A stretch of DNA of 64,000 nucleotides. Origin: Calliopsis andreniformis (Eukaryota; Arthropoda; Insecta; Hymenoptera; Andrenidae). The position numbers and the translations under genes are program-made. This document shows positions 24,601 to 39,339 of this stretch, piece by piece. Positions within the stretch are counted from its first letter, which is position 1, and every line of letters begins with the position of its first letter. The notes under the pieces were generated by a model. That model saw only the letters and a program-made list of their open reading frames with translations, was not told where the DNA came from and did no database searches. Location of the stretch: contig NW_027480506.1 in the NCBI RefSeq assembly GCF_051401765.1, positions 1,302,001-1,366,000 on the forward strand. The letters are read 5' to 3'.

Positions 24601-26153
24601 GGATTGAGAATTGAGGATTGAGGATTGAGGATTGAGGATTGTGAATGAGGGCTCAGGGTTGAGGATTGAGGTTTGAGTATAGAATCCTGTGAATTCAGGA
24701 TATTATATTGAGTATTGAGAATTGAGGATTGATGTTTGAGTATTGACGATTGAGGATTGAGGATTGAGGATTGAGTATTGAAGATTGGTTATTGATGATT
24801 GAGGATTGAGGATTGAGGATTGAGGATTGAGTATTGAGGATTGAAGATTGAGGATTGGGGACTGAGGATTGAAGATTGAGGATTGAGGATTGAGTATTGA
24901 GGATTGAGGATTGTGGATTGAAGATTCAGTATTGAGGATTGAGGATTGAGGATTGAGGATTGAAGATTGAGGGTTGAGGATTGAGGATTGAGGATTGAAG
25001 ATTGAGTATTGAGGATTGAAGATTGAGGATTGGGGATTGAGGATTGAGGATTGGGTATTGAGGATTGAAGAATGAGGATTGAGGATTGAGGATTGAGGAT
25101 TGAGGATTGAAGAAAGAGTATTGAGGATTTAAGATTGAGGATTGGGGATTGAGGATTGAGGATTGAGGATTGAAGATTGAGGATGAGGGCTGAGGGTTGA
25201 GGATTGAGGTTTGAGGACTGAGGGCTGAGGATTGAGGATTGAGAGTTGAGGATTGAGGATTGAGGATTGAGGATTGTGAATGAGGGCTCAGGGTTGAGGA
25301 TTGAGGTTTGAGTATAGAATCCTGAGAATTAAGGTTTTCTATTGAGTATTGAGAATTGAGGATTGATGGTTGAGTATTGAGGATTGAGGATTGGGGAATT
25401 GAGGATTGAGCATTGAGGATTGAGGATTGAGGATTGAGGATTGAGGATTGTGAATCAGGGCTCAGGGCTGAGGATTGAGGTTTGAGTATAGAATCCTGAG
25501 AATTCAGGATATTCTATTGAGTATTGAGAATTGAGGATTGATGGTTGAGTATTGAGGATTGAGGATTGAGGATTGAGGATTGAGTATTGAAGATTGAGGA
25601 TTGATGATTGAGGATTGAGGATTGAGGATTGAGGATTGAGGATTGAGGATTGAAGATTGAGTATTCAGGATTGAGGGTTGAGGATTGAGGATTGAGGATT
25701 GAGGATTGAGTATTGAGGATTGAAGATTGAGGATTGGAGACTGAGTGTTGAAGATTGAGGATTGAGGATTGAGTATTGAGGATTGAGGATTGAAGATTCA
25801 GTATTGAGGATTGAAGATTGAGGATTGAGGATTGAGGATTGAGCATTGAGGACTGAGTGTTGAGGGTTGAGTGATGAGAATTGATGATTGTGGATAGAAG
25901 TTTGAAGATTGCAGATTGAGTATTGAGTATTCACAACTGTGAATTGAGGATATTCTATTGAGGATTGAGGATTGACAACTGATTGTTGAGGACTGAGTGC
26001 TGAAGATTGAGGATTCAGGAATGCGGATTCAGAATTGAGGTTCGAAGACTGAGGATTGAGGGTTGAGGATTGATAATTGAGGATTGAGGATTGAAAATTG
26101 AGCATTGAGGATTGAAGTTTGAGGATTGATGATTGAGGATTGAGGATTGACGA
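21612..26153 (+). repeat. Mosaic zone between HOR-L and HOR-R
   Basis: The same landmarks continue here but in neither the HOR-L nor a strict HOR-R order. M cores lie at about 22615, 23161, 24110 and 25972, G-box pairs at about 24475/24643 and 25275/25452 (the last with the variant GTGAATCAGGGCTC), an S box near 22980 and D boxes near 21634 and 23409. The stretch about 22.7-25.0 kb matches 48.6-50.8 kb at an offset close to 25,760, and 25.25-26.1 kb matches 29.76-30.6 kb at about 4,510. A GGTTATTGATGATTG tag at 24787 recurs near 50546, 54306 and 57539. I read this as pieces exchanged between related arrays. No unique sequence is present. Confidence 0.75.
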
Positions 26154-29100
26154 TTGAGGATTGAAGATTGAGGATGAGGGCTGAGGGTTGAGGATTGAGG
26201 TTTGAGGACTGAGGACTGAGGGTTAAGGATTGAGAATTGAGGATTGAGGATAGACGATTGAAGATTGAGGATTGGGTATTGAAGATTGAGGATTGGGGAT
26301 TGAGGATTGAGGATTGAGGATCGAAGATTGAGGATGAGGTCTGAGGGTTGAGGATTGAGGTTAGAGGACTGAGGGCTGAGGATTGAGGATTGAGAATTGA
26401 GGATTGAGGATTGAGGATTGAGGATTGTGAATGAGGGCTCAGGGTTGAGAATTGAGGTTTGAGTATAGAATCCTGAGAATACAGGATATTCTATTGAGTA
26501 TTGAGAATTGAGGATTGATGTTTGAGTATTGAGGTTTGAGGATTGAGGATTGAGGATTGAGTATTGAAGATTGAGGATTGATGATTGAGTATTGAGTATT
26601 GAGGATTGAAGACTGAGTACTGAGGATTGGAGATTGAGAATTGAGGATTGAGGATTGTGGATTGAGGATTGCGGACTGAGGATTGAAAAGTCAGTATTGA
26701 GGATTGAAGATTGAGAATTGAGAATTGAGGGTTGAACATTGAGGACTGAGTGTTGAGGGTTGAGTGATGAGAATTGATGTTTGTGGATAGAGATTTGAAG
26801 ATTGCAGACTGAGTATTGCGTATTGATAACTCTGAACTGAGGATATTCTATTGAGGATTGAGGATTGACAACTCATTGTTGAGGACTGAGTGCTGAAGAT
26901 TGAGGACTCAGGATTGGGGTTTCAGGATTGTGGTTTGAGGACTGAGGATTGAGGATTGAGGATTGTGGATTGAGGATTGATTATTGAGGATTGAAGATTG
27001 AGGATTGGGCATTGAGGATTGAACATTGAGGTTTGAGGATTGAGGATTGAGGATTGAGGATTGAGGATTGAGGATTGAAGAATGAATATTGATGATTGAA
27101 GATTGAGGATTGAGGATTGAGGGTTGTGGATTCAGGACGAGGACTGAGGGCTGAGTATTGATGTTTGAGGTCTGAGGATTGAGGATTGAGGATTGAGAAT
27201 CGAGGATTGAGGATTGAGGAATGAAGATTGAGGATTGGGTATTAAGGATTGAAGAATGAGGAATGAGGATTAGAGGATTGAGGATTGAAGATTGAGGATT
27301 GGGTATTGAGGATTGAAGAATGAGGATTGAGGATTGAGGATTGAGGATTGAGGATTGAGGATTGAGGATAGAGGATTGAAGATTGAGGATTGGGTAATGA
27401 GGATTGAAGAATGAGGATTGAGGATTGAGGATTGAGGAATGAGGATCGAAGATTGAGTATAGAGGATTGAAGATTGACGATTGAGTATTGAGGATTGAGG
27501 ATTGAACATTGAGGACTGAGTGTTAAGGGATGAGTAATGGGAATTGTTGTCTGTGGATAGAGGTTTGAAGATTGCAGATTGAGTATTATGTATTGAAAAC
27601 TGCGAATTGAGGATATTCTATTGAGGATTGAGGATTGACAACTGATTGTTGAGGACTGAGGGCCGAAGATTGAGGATTCAGGATTGAGGGTTGTGGATTG
27701 AGGACGAGGACTGAGGGCTGAGTATTGATGTTTGAGGCCTGAGGATTGAGGATTGAGGATTGAGAATCGAGGATTGAGGATTGAGGATTGAAGATTGACG
27801 ATTGGGTATTGAGGATTGAAGAATGAGGAATGAGGATTGAGGATTGAGGATTGAGGATTGAAGAAAGAGTACTGAGGATTGAAGATTGAGGATTGGGGAT
27901 TGAGGATTGAGGATTGAGGATTGAAGATTGAGGATGGGGGCTGAGGGTTGAGGATTGCGGTTTGAGGACTGAGGGCTGAGGATTGAGGATTGAGGATTGA
28001 GGATGAGGGCTGAGGGTTGAGGATTGAGGATTCAGGATTGAGGATTGAGGATTGAGTATTGAGGATTGAAGATTGAGGATTGGAGACTGAGTGTTGAAGA
28101 TTGAGGATTGAGGATTGAGTATTGAGGATTGAGGATTGAGGATTGAAGATTCAGTATTGAGGATTGAAGATTGAGGATTGAGGATTGAGGATTGAGCATT
28201 GAGGACTGAGTGTTGAGGGTTGAGTGATGAGAATTGATGATTGTGGATAGAAGTTTGAAGATTGCAGACTGAGTATTGCGTATTGAAAACTCTGAACTGA
28301 GGATATTCTATTGAGGATTGAGGATTGACAACTGATTGTTGAGGACTGAGTGCTGAAGATTGAGGATTCAGGATTGAGGATTCAGGATTGTGGTTTTAGG
28401 ACTGAGGATTGAGGGTTGAGATCTGAGGATTGAGGATTGAGGATTGAGAATTGAGGATTGAGGATTGAGGATTGAAGATTGAGGATTGGGTATTGAGGAT
28501 TGAAGAATGAGGATTGAGGATTGAGGATTGAGGATTGAGCATTGAAGAAAGAGTATTGAGGATTGAAGATTGAGGATTGGGGATTGAGGATTGAGGATTG
28601 AGGATTGAAGATTGAAGATTGAGGATGAGGGCTGAGGGTTGAGGATTGAGGTTTGAGGACTGAGGGCTGAGGATTGAGGGTTGAGAGTTGAGGATTGAGG
28701 ATTGAGGATTGAGGATTGTGAATGAGGGCTCAGGGTTGAGGATTGAGGTTTGAGTATAGAATCCTGAGAATTAAGGTTTTCTATTGAGTATTGAGAATTG
28801 AGGATTGATGGTTGAGTATTGAGGATTGAGGATTGGGGATTGAGGATTGAGGATTGAGGATTGAGGATTGTGAATGAGGGCTCAGGGCTGAGGATTGAGG
28901 TTTGAGAATAGAATCCTGAGAATTCAGGATATTCTATTGAGTATTGAGAATTGAGGGTTGATGGTTGAGTATTGAGGATTGAGTATTGAAGATTGAGGAT
29001 TGATGATTGAGGATTGAGGATTGAGGATTGAGGATTGAGGATTGAGGATTGAGGATTGAAGATTGAGTTTTCAGGATTGAGGATTGAGGATTGACGATTG

Positions 29101-32100
29101 AGGATTGAGGATTGAGTATTGAGGATTGAAGATTGAGGATTGGGGACTGAGTGTTGAAGATTGAGGTTTGAGGATTGAGTATAGAGGATTGAGGATTGAG
29201 GATTGAAGATTCAGAATTGAGGATTGAAGATTGAGGATTGGGGATTAAGGATTGTGCATTGAGGACTGAGTGTTGAGGGTTGAGTGATGAGAATTGATGA
29301 TTGTGGATAAAAGTTTGAAGATTGCAGATTGAGTATTGAGTATTGAAAACTGTGAATTGAGGATATTCTATTGAGGATTGAGGATTGACAACTGATTGTT
29401 GATGACTGAGCGCTGAAGATTGAGGAATCAGGAATGCGGATTCAGAATTGAGGTTCGAGGACTGAGGATTGAGGATTGAGGATTGAGAATTGAGGTTTGA
29501 GGATTGAGGATTGAGGATTGAAGATTGAGTATTCAGGATTGAGGATTGAGGATTGAGGATTGAGGATTGAAGAATGAGGATTGAGGATTGAGGATTAAGG
29601 ATTGAGGATTGAAGAAAGAGTATTGAGGATTTAAGATTGAGGATTGGGGATTGAGGATTGAGGATTGAGGATTGAGGATTGAAGATTGAGGATGAGGGCT
29701 GAGGGTTGAGGATTGAGGTTTGAGGACTGAGGGCTGAGGATTGAGGATTGAGAGTTGAGGATTGAGGATTGAGGATTGAGGATTGTGAATGAGGGCTCAG
29801 GGTTGAGGATTGAGGTTTGAGTATAGAATCCTGAGAATTAAGGTTTTCTATTGAGTATTGAGAATTGAGGATTGATGGTTGAGTATTGAGGATTGAGGAT
29901 TGGGGAATTGAGGATTGAGCATTGAGGATTGAGGATTGAGGATTGAGGATTGAGGATTGTGAATCAGGGCTCAGGGCTGAGGATTGAGGTTTGAGTATAG
30001 AATCCTGAGAATTCAGGATATTCTATTGAGTATTGAGAATTGAGGATTGATGGTTGAGTACTGAGGATTGAGGATTGAGGATTGAGGATTGAGTATTGAA
30101 GATTGAGGATTGATGATTGAGGATTGAGGATTGAGGATTGAGGATTGAGGATTGAGGATTGAAGATTGAGTATTCAGGATTGAGGATTGAGGATTGAGGA
30201 TTGAGGATTGAGGATTGAGTATTGAGGATTGAAGATTGAGGATTGGAGACTGAGTGTTGAAGATTGAGGATTGAGGATTGAGTATTGAGGATTGAGGATT
30301 GAGGATTGAAGATTCAGTATTGAGGATTGAAGATTGAGGATTGAGGATTGAGGATTGAGCATTGAGGACTGAGTGTTGAGGGTTGAGTGATGAGAATTGA
30401 TGATTGTGGATAGAAGTTTGAAGATTGCAGATTGAGTATTGAGTATTCACAACTGTGAATTGAGGATATTCTATTGAGGATTGAGTATTGACAACTGATT
30501 GTTGAGGACTGAGTGCTGAAGATTGAGGATTCAGGAATGCGGATTCAGAATTGGGGTTCGAAGACTGAGGATTGAGGGTTGAGGATTGATAATTGAGGAT
30601 TGAGGATTGAAAATTGAGCATTGAGGATTGAAGTTTGAGGATTGAGGATTGAGGATTGAGGATTGAGGATTGAGGATTGAAGATTGAGGATGAGGGCTGA
30701 GGGTTGAGGGTTGAGGTTTGAGGACTGAGGACTGAGGGTTAAGGATTGAGAATCGAGGATTGAGGATTGACGATTGAAGATTGAGGATTGGGTATTGAAG
30801 ATTGAGGATTGGGGATTGGGTATTGAGGATTGAACATTGAGGTTTGAGGATTGAGGATTGAGGATTGAGGATTGAGGATTGAGGATTGAAGAATGAATAT
30901 TGTGGATTCAGGACGAGGACTGAGGGCTGAGTATTGATGTTTGAGGTCTGAGGATTGAGGATTGAGGATTGAGAATCGAGGATTGAGGATTGAGGATTGA
31001 AGATTGAGGATTGGGTATTAAGGATTGAAGAATGAGGAATGAGGATTGAGGATTGAGGATTGAAGATTGAGGATTGGGTATTGAGGATTGAAGAATGAGG
31101 ATTGAGGATTGAGGATTGAGGATTGAGGATTGAGGATTGAGGATAGAGGATTGAAGATTGAGGATTGGGTATTGAGGATTGAAGAATGAGGATTGAGGAT
31201 TGAGGATTGAGGAATGAGGATCGAAGATTGAGTATAGAGGATTGAAGGTTGACGATTGAGTATTGAGGATTGAGGATTGAACATTGAGGACTGAGTGTTA
31301 AGGGATGAGTAATGGGAATTGTTGTCTGTGGATAGAGGTTTGAAGATTGCAGATTGAGTATTATGTATTGAAAACTGTGAATTGAGGATATTCTATTGAG
31401 GATTGAGGATTGACAACTGATTGTTGAGGACTGAGGGCCGAAGATTGAGGATTCAGGAATGCGGATTCAGAATTGAGGTTCGAGGACTGAGGATTGAGGA
31501 TTGAGGATTGAGAATTGAGGTTTGAGGATTGAGGATTGAGGATTGAAGATTGAGTATTCAGGATTGAGGATTGAGGATTGAGGATTGAAGAAAGAGTATT
31601 GAGGATTGAAGATTGAGGATTGGGGATTGAGGATTGAGGATTGAGGATTGAAGATTGAGGATGAGGGCTGAGGGTTGAGGATTGCGGTTTGAGGACTGAG
31701 GGCTGAGGATTGAGCATTGAGGATTGAGGATGAGGGCTGAGGGTTGAGGATTGAGGTCTGAGAACTGAGGACTGAGGATTGAGGATTGAGAATTGAGGAT
31801 TGAGGATAGAGGATTGAGAATTGAAGATTGAGTATTGGGGATTAAAGATTGAGAATTTAGGATTGGGGATTGATGATTGAGGATTGAAGATTGAGGATAG
31901 AAGATTGAGGATTGAAGATTGAGGATTGGGGACTGAGTGTTGAGGGTTGAGTGATGAGAATTGATGTTCGTGGATAGAGATTTGAAGATTGCAGACTGAG
32001 TATTGCGTATTGAAAACTCTGAACTGAGGATATTCTATTGAGGATTGAGGATTGACAACTGATTGTTGAGGACTGAGTGCTGAAGATTGAGGATTCAGGA

Positions 32101-35100
32101 TTGAGGATTCAGGATTGTGGTTTTAGGACTGAGGATTGAGGGTTGAGATCTGAGGATTGCGGATTGAGGATTGAGAATTGAGGATTGAGGATTGAGGATT
32201 GAAGATTGAGGATTGGGTATTGAGGATTGAAGAATGAGGATTGAGGATTGAGGATTGAGGATTGAGCATTGAAGAAAGAGTATTGAGGATTGAAGATTGA
32301 GGATTGGGGATTGAGGATTGAGGATTGAGGATTGAAGATTGAAGATTGAGGATGAGGGCTGAGGGTTGAGGATTGAGGTTTGAGGACTGAGGGCTGAGGA
32401 TTGAGGATTGAGGATTGAGGATTGTGAATGAGGGCTCAGGGTTGAGGATTGAGGTTTGAGTGTAGAATCCTGAGAATTAAGGTTTTCTATTGAGTATTGA
32501 GAATTGAGGATTGATGGTTGAGTATTGCGGATTGAGGATTGGGGATTGAGGATTGAGAATTGAGGATTGAGGATTGAGGATTGAGGATTGTGAATGAGGG
32601 CTCAGGGCTGAGGATTGAGGTTTGAGAATAGAATCCTGAGAATTCAGGATATTCTATTGAGTATTGAGAATTGAGGGTTGATGGTTGAGTATTGAGGATT
32701 GAGGATTGAGGATTGAGGATTGAGTATTGAAGATTGAGGATTGATGATTGAGGATTGAGGATTGAGGATTGAGGATTGAGGATTGAAGATTGAGTTTTCA
32801 GGATTGAGGATTGAGGATTGACGATTGAGGATTGGGGATTGAGGATTGAGGATTGAGGATTGAAGATTGAGGATGAGGGCTGAGGGTTGAGGATTGCGGT
32901 TTGAGGACTGAGGGCTGAGGATTGAGGATTGAGGATTGAGGATGAGGGCTGAGGGTTGAGGATTGAGGTCTGAGGACTGAGGACTGAGGATTGAGGATTG
33001 AGAATTGAGGATTGAGGATTGAGGATTGAGGATTGAAGATTGAGTATTGGGGATGAAAGATTGAGAATTTAGGATTGGGGATTGATGATTGAGGATTGAA
33101 GATTGAGCATTGAAGATTGAGGATTGGGGACTGAGTGTTGAGGGTTGAGTGATGAGAATTGATGTTTGTGGATAGAGATTTGAAGATTGCAGACTGAGTA
33201 TTGCGTATTGAAAACTCTGAACTGAGGATACTCTATTGAGGATTGAGGATTGACAACTGATTGTTGAGGACTGAGTGCTGAAGATTGAGGATTCAGGATT
33301 GAGGATTCAGGATTGTGGTTTTAGGACTGAGGATTGAGTGTTGAGGTCTGAGGATTGAGGATTGAGGATTGAGAATTGAGGATTGAGGATTGAGGATTGA
33401 AGATTGAGGATTGGGTATTGAGGATTGAAGAATGAGGATTGAGGACTGAGGATTGAGGATTGAGCATTGAAGAAAGAGTATTGAGGATTGAAGATTGAGG
33501 ATTGGGGATTGAGGATTGAGGATTGAGGATTGAAGATTGAGGATGAGGGCTGAGGGTTGAGGATTGAGGTTTGAGGACTGAGGGCTGAGGATTGAGGATT
33601 GAGAGTTGAGGGTTGAGGATTGAGGATTGAGGATTGTGAATGAGGGCTCAGGGTTGAGGATTGAGGTTTGAGTATAGAATCCTGAGAATTAAGGTCTTCT
33701 ATTGAGTATTGAGAATTGAGGATTGATGGTTGAGTATTGAGGATTGAGGATTGGGGATTGAGGATTGAGAATTGAGGATTGAGGGTTGAGGATTGAGGAT
33801 TGTGAATGAGGGCTCAGGGCTGAGGATTGAGGTTTGAGTATAGAATCCTGAGAATTCAGGACATTCTATTGAGTATTGAGAATTGAGGATTGATGGTTGA
33901 GTATTGAGGATTGAGGATTGAGGATTGAGTATTGAGTATTGAAGATTAAGGATTGATAATTGAGGATTGAGGATTGAGGATTGAGGATTGCGGACTGAGG
34001 ATTGAAGATTGGGTATTCAGGATTGAGGATTGAGGATTGAGGATTGAGGATTGAGGATTGAGTATTGAGGATTGAAGATTGAGGATTGGGGACTGAGTGT
34101 TGAAGATTGAGGATTGAGGATTGCGTATTGAGGATTGAGGATTGAGGATTGAAGATTCAGTATTAAGGATTGAAGATTGAGGATTGAGGATTGAGGATTG
34201 AGCATTGAAGACTGAGTGCTGAGGGTTGAGTGATGAGAATTGATGATTGTGGATAGAAGTTTGAAGATTGCAGATTGAGTATTGAGTATTGAAAACTGTG
34301 AATTGAGGATATTCGATTGAGGATTGAGGATTGACAACTGATTGTTGATGACTGAGGGCTGAAGATTGAGGATTCAGAATTGCGGATTCAGAATTGAGGT
34401 TCGAGGACTGAGGATTGAGGATTGAGGATTGAGGATTGAAGATTGAGGATTGGGTATTGAGGATTGAAGAATGAGGATAGAGGATTGAGGATTGAGGATT
34501 GAGGATTGAGGATTGAGGATTGAGGATTGAAGATTGAGTATTGAGGATTGAGGATTGAGGATTGAGGATGAGGGCTGAGGGTTGAGGATTGAAGTTTGAG
34601 GACTGAGGACTGAGGATTGAGGATTGGGAATTGAGGATTGAGGATTGAGGATTGAAGATTGAGGATTGGGTATTGAGGATTGAAGAATGAGGATTGAGGA
34701 TTGAGGATTGAGGATTGAGGATTGAGGATTGAGGATTGAGGATTTAAGATTGAGTATTTTGGATTAAAGATTGAGAACCGAGGATTGAGAATTGATGATT
34801 GAGGATTGAAGATTGAGGATTGGGGACTGAGTGTTGAGGGCTGAGTGATGAGAATTGATGTTTGTGGACAGAGATTTGAAGATTGCAGACTGAGTATTGC
34901 GTATTGATAACTCTGAACTGAGGATATTCTATTGAGGATTGAGGATTGACAACTCATTGTTGAGGACTGAGTGCTGAAGATTGAGGACTCAGGATTGGGG
35001 ATTCAGGATTGTGGTTTGAGGACTGAGGATTGAGGATTGAGGATTGTGGATTGAGGATTGATTATTGAGGATTGAAGATTGAGGATTGGGTATTGAGGAT

Positions 35101-35782
35101 TGAACATTGAGGTTTGAGGATTGAGGATTGAGGATTGAGGATTGAGGATTGAGGATTGAAGAATGAATATTGATGATTGAAGATTGAGGATTGAGGATTG
35201 AGGGTTGTGGATTGAGGACGAGGACTGAGGGCTGAGTATTGATGTTTGAGGTCTGTGAGTTGAGGATTGTGGATTGAGAATCGAGGATTGAGGATTGAGG
35301 ATTGAAGATTGAGGATTGGGTATTGAGGATTGAAGAATGAGGAATGAGGATTGAGGATTGAGGATTGAGGATTGAAGAAAGAGTATTGAGGATTGAAGAT
35401 TGAGGATTGGGGATTGAGGATTGAGGATTGAGGATTGAAGATTGAGGATGAGGGCTGAGGGTTGAGGATTGCGGTTTGAGGACTGAGGGCTGAGGATTGA
35501 GGATTGAGGATTGAGGATGAGGGCTGAGGGTTGAGGATTGAGGTCTGAGGACTGAGGACTGAGGATTGAGGATTGAGAATTGAGGATTGAGGATTGAGGA
35601 TTGAAGATTGAGGATTGGGTATTGAGGATTGAAGAATGAGGATTGAGGATTGAGGATTGAGGATTGAGGATTGAGGATTGAAGATTGAGTATTGGGGATT
35701 AAAGATTGAGAATTTAGGATTGGGGATTGATGATTGAGGATTGAAGATTGAGGATTGAAGATTGAGGATTGGGGACTGAGTG
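26154..35782 (+). repeat. Higher-order repeat HOR-R, copy A (9,629 bp)
   Basis: This copy starts where the text TTGAGGATTGAAGATTGAGG first matches the junction at 35783. Landmarks recur in copy B at an offset of about 9,629 for 26.15-29.3 kb (G boxes 26427/36057, 28717/38346, 28868/38497; S boxes 26694/36320) and about 9,200 for 30.8-34.3 kb (G boxes 32425/41627, 32590/41793, 33636/42845, 33804/43012). The drop in offset reflects multi-heptamer indels and the patch near 29.7-30.8 kb. M cores are at about 26865, 27635, 28325, 29385, 30488, 31410, 32052, 33250, 34331 and 34946. The right end is truncated: the text leading into an M core stops after GGGGACTGAGTGTTGAGG at 35770-35787 and copy B begins. 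Confidence 0.85.
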
Positions 35783-38700
35783 TTGAGGATTGAAGATTGA
35801 GGATGAGGGCTGAGGGTTGAGGATTGAGGTTTGAGGACTGAGGACTGAGGGTTAAGGATTGAGAATTGAGGATTGAGGATAGACGATTGAAGATTGAGGA
35901 TTGGGTATTGAAGATTGAGGATTGGGGATTGAGGATTGAGGATTGAGGATCGAAGATTGAGGATGAGGTCTGAGGGTTGAGGATTGAGGTTAGAGGACTG
36001 AGGGCTGAGGATTGAGGATTGAGAATTGAGGATTGAGGATTGAGGATTGAGGATTGTGAATGAGGGCTCAGGGTTGAGAATTGAGGTTTGAGTATAGAAT
36101 CCTGAGAATACAGGATATTCTATTGAGTATTGAGAATTGAGGATTGATGTTTGAGTATTGAGGTTTGAGGATTGAGGATTGAGGATTGAGTATTGAAGAT
36201 TGAGGATTGATGATTGAGTATTGAGTATTGAGGATTGAAGACTGAGTACTGAGGATTGGAGATTGAGAATTGAGGATTGAGGATTGTGGATTGAGGATTG
36301 CGGACTGAGGATTGAAAAGTCAGTATTGAGGATTGAAGATTGAGAATTGAGAATTGAGGATTGAACATTGAGGACTGAGTGTTGAGGGTTGAGTGATGAG
36401 AATTGATGTTTGTGGATAGAGATTTGAAGATTGCAGACTGAGTATTGCGTATTGATAACTCTGAACTGAGGATATTCTATTGAGGATTGAGGATTGACAA
36501 CTCATTGTTGAGGACTGAGTGCTGAAGATTGAGGACTCAGGATTGGGGTTTCAGGATTGTGGTTTGAGGACTGAGGATTGAGGATTGAGGATTGTGGATT
36601 GAGGATTGATTATTGAGGATTGAAGATTGAGGATTGGGTATTGAGGATTGAACATTGAGGTTTGAGGATTGAGGATTGAGGATTGAGGATTGAGGATTGA
36701 GGATTGAAGAATGAATATTGATGATTGAAGATTGAGGATTGAGGATTGAGGGTTGTGGATTCAGGACGAGGACTGAGGGCTGAGTATTGATGTTTGAGGT
36801 CTGAGGATTGAGGATTGAGGATTGAGAATCGAGGATTGAGGATTGAGGAATGAAGATTGAGGATTGGGTATTAAGGATTGAAGAATGAGGAATGAGGATT
36901 GAGGATTGAGGATTGAAGATTGAGGATTGGGTATTGAGGATTGAAGAATGAGGATTGAGGATTGAGGATTGAGGATTGAGGATTGAGGATTGAGGATAGA
37001 GGATTGAAGATTGAGGATTGGGTAATGAGGATTGAAGAATGAGGATTGAGGATTGAGGATTGAGGAATGAGGATCGAAGATTGAGTATAGAGGATTGAAG
37101 ATTGACGATTGAGTATTGAGGATTGAGGATTGAACATTGAGGACTGAGTGTTAAGGGATGAGTAATGGGAATTGTTGTCTGTGGATAGAGGTTTGAAGAT
37201 TGCAGATTGAGTATTATGTATTGAAAACTGTGAATTGAGGATATTCTATTGAGGATTGAGGATTGACAACTGATTGTTGAGGACTGAGGGCCGAAGATTG
37301 AGGATTCAGGATTGAGGGTTGTGGATTGAGGACGAGGACTGAGGGCTGAGTATTGATGTTTGAGGTCTGAGGATTGAGGATTGAGGATTGAGAATCGAGG
37401 ATTGAGGATTGAGGATTGAAGATTGACGATTGGGTATTGAGGATTGAAGAATGAGGAATGAGGATTGAGGATTGAGGATTGAGGATTGAAGAAAGAGTAT
37501 TGAGGATTGAAGATTGAGGATTGGGGATTGAGGATTGAGGATTGAGGATTGAAGATTGAGGATGGGGGCTGAGGGTTGAGGATTGCGGTTTGAGGACTGA
37601 GGGCTGAGGATTGAGGATTGAGGATTGAGGATGAGGGCTGAGGGTTGAGGATTGAGGTCTGAGGACTGAGGACTGAGGATTGAGGATTGAGAATTGAGGA
37701 TTGAGGATTGAGGATTGAGAATTGAAGATTGAGTATTGGGGATTAAAGATTGAGAATTTAGGATTGGGGATTGATGATTGAGGATTGAAGATTGAGGATA
37801 GAAGATTGAGGATTGAAGATTGAGGATTGGGGACTGAGTGTTGAGGGTTGAGTGATGAGAATTGATGTTTGTGGATAGAGATTTGAAGATTGCAGACTGA
37901 GTATTGCGTATTGAAAACTCTGAACTGAGGATATTCTATTGAGGATTGAGGATTGACAACTGATTGTTGAGGACTGAGTGCTGAAGATTGAGGATTCAGG
38001 ATTGAGGATTCAGGATTGTGGTTTTAGGACTGAGGATTGAGGGTTGAGATCTGAGGATTGAGGATTGAGGATTGAGAATTGAGGATTGAGGATTGAGGAT
38101 TGAAGATTGAGGATTGGGTATTGAGGATTGAAGAATGAGGATTGAGGATTGAGGATTGAGGATTGAGCATTGAAGAAAGAGTATTGAGGATTGAAGATTG
38201 AGGATTGGGGATTGAGGATTGAGGATTGAGGATTGAAGATTGAAGATTGAGGATGAGGGCTGAGGGTTGAGGATTGAGGTTTCAGGACTGAGAGCTGAGG
38301 ATTGAGGATTGAGAGTTGAGGATTGAGGATTGAGGATTGAGGATTGTGAATGAGGGCTCAGGGTTGAGGATTGAGGTTTGAGTATAGAATCCTGAGAATT
38401 AAGGTTTTCTATTGAGTATTGAGAATTGAGGATTGATGGTTGAGTATTGAGGATTGAGGATTGGGGATTGAGGATTGAGGATTGAGGATTGAGGATTGTG
38501 AATGAGGGCTCAGGGCTGAGGATTGAGGTTTGAGAATAGAATCCTGAGAATTCAGGATATTCTATTGAGTATTGAGAATTGAGGGTTGATGGTTGAGTAT
38601 TGAGGATTGAGTATTGAAGATTGAGGATTGATGATTGAGGATTGAGGATTGAGGATTGAGGATTGAGGATTGAGGATTGAGGATTGAAGATTGAGTTTTC

Positions 38701-39339
38701 AGGATTGAGGATTGAGGATTGACGATTGAGGATTGAGGATTGAGTATTGAGGATTGAAGATTGAGGATTGGGGACTGAGTGTTGAAGATTGAGGTTTGAG
38801 GATTGAGTATAGAGGATTGAGGATTGAGGATTGAAGATTCAGAATTGAGGATTGAAGATTGAGGATTGGGGATTAAGGATTGTGCATTGAGGACTGAGTG
38901 TTGAGGGTTGAGTGATGAGAATTGATGATTGTGGATAAAAGTTTGAAGATTGCAGATTGAGTATTGAGTATTGAAAACTGTGAATTGAGGATATTCTATT
39001 GAGGATTGAGGATTGACAACTGATTGTTGATGACTGAGCGCTGAAGATTGAGGATTCAGGAATGCGGATTCAGAATTGATGTTCGAGGACTGAGGATTGA
39101 GGATTGAGGATTGAGAATTGAGGTTTGAGGATTGAGGATTGAGGATTGAAGATTGAGTATTCAGGATTGAGGATTGAGGATTGAGGATTGAGGATTGAAG
39201 AATGAGGATTGAGGATTGAGGATTGAGGATTGAGGATTGAAGAAAGAGTATTGAGGATTTAAGATTGAGGATTGGGGATTGAGGATTGAGGATTGAGGAT
39301 TGAGGATTGAAGATTGAGGATGAGGGCTGAGGGTTGAGG

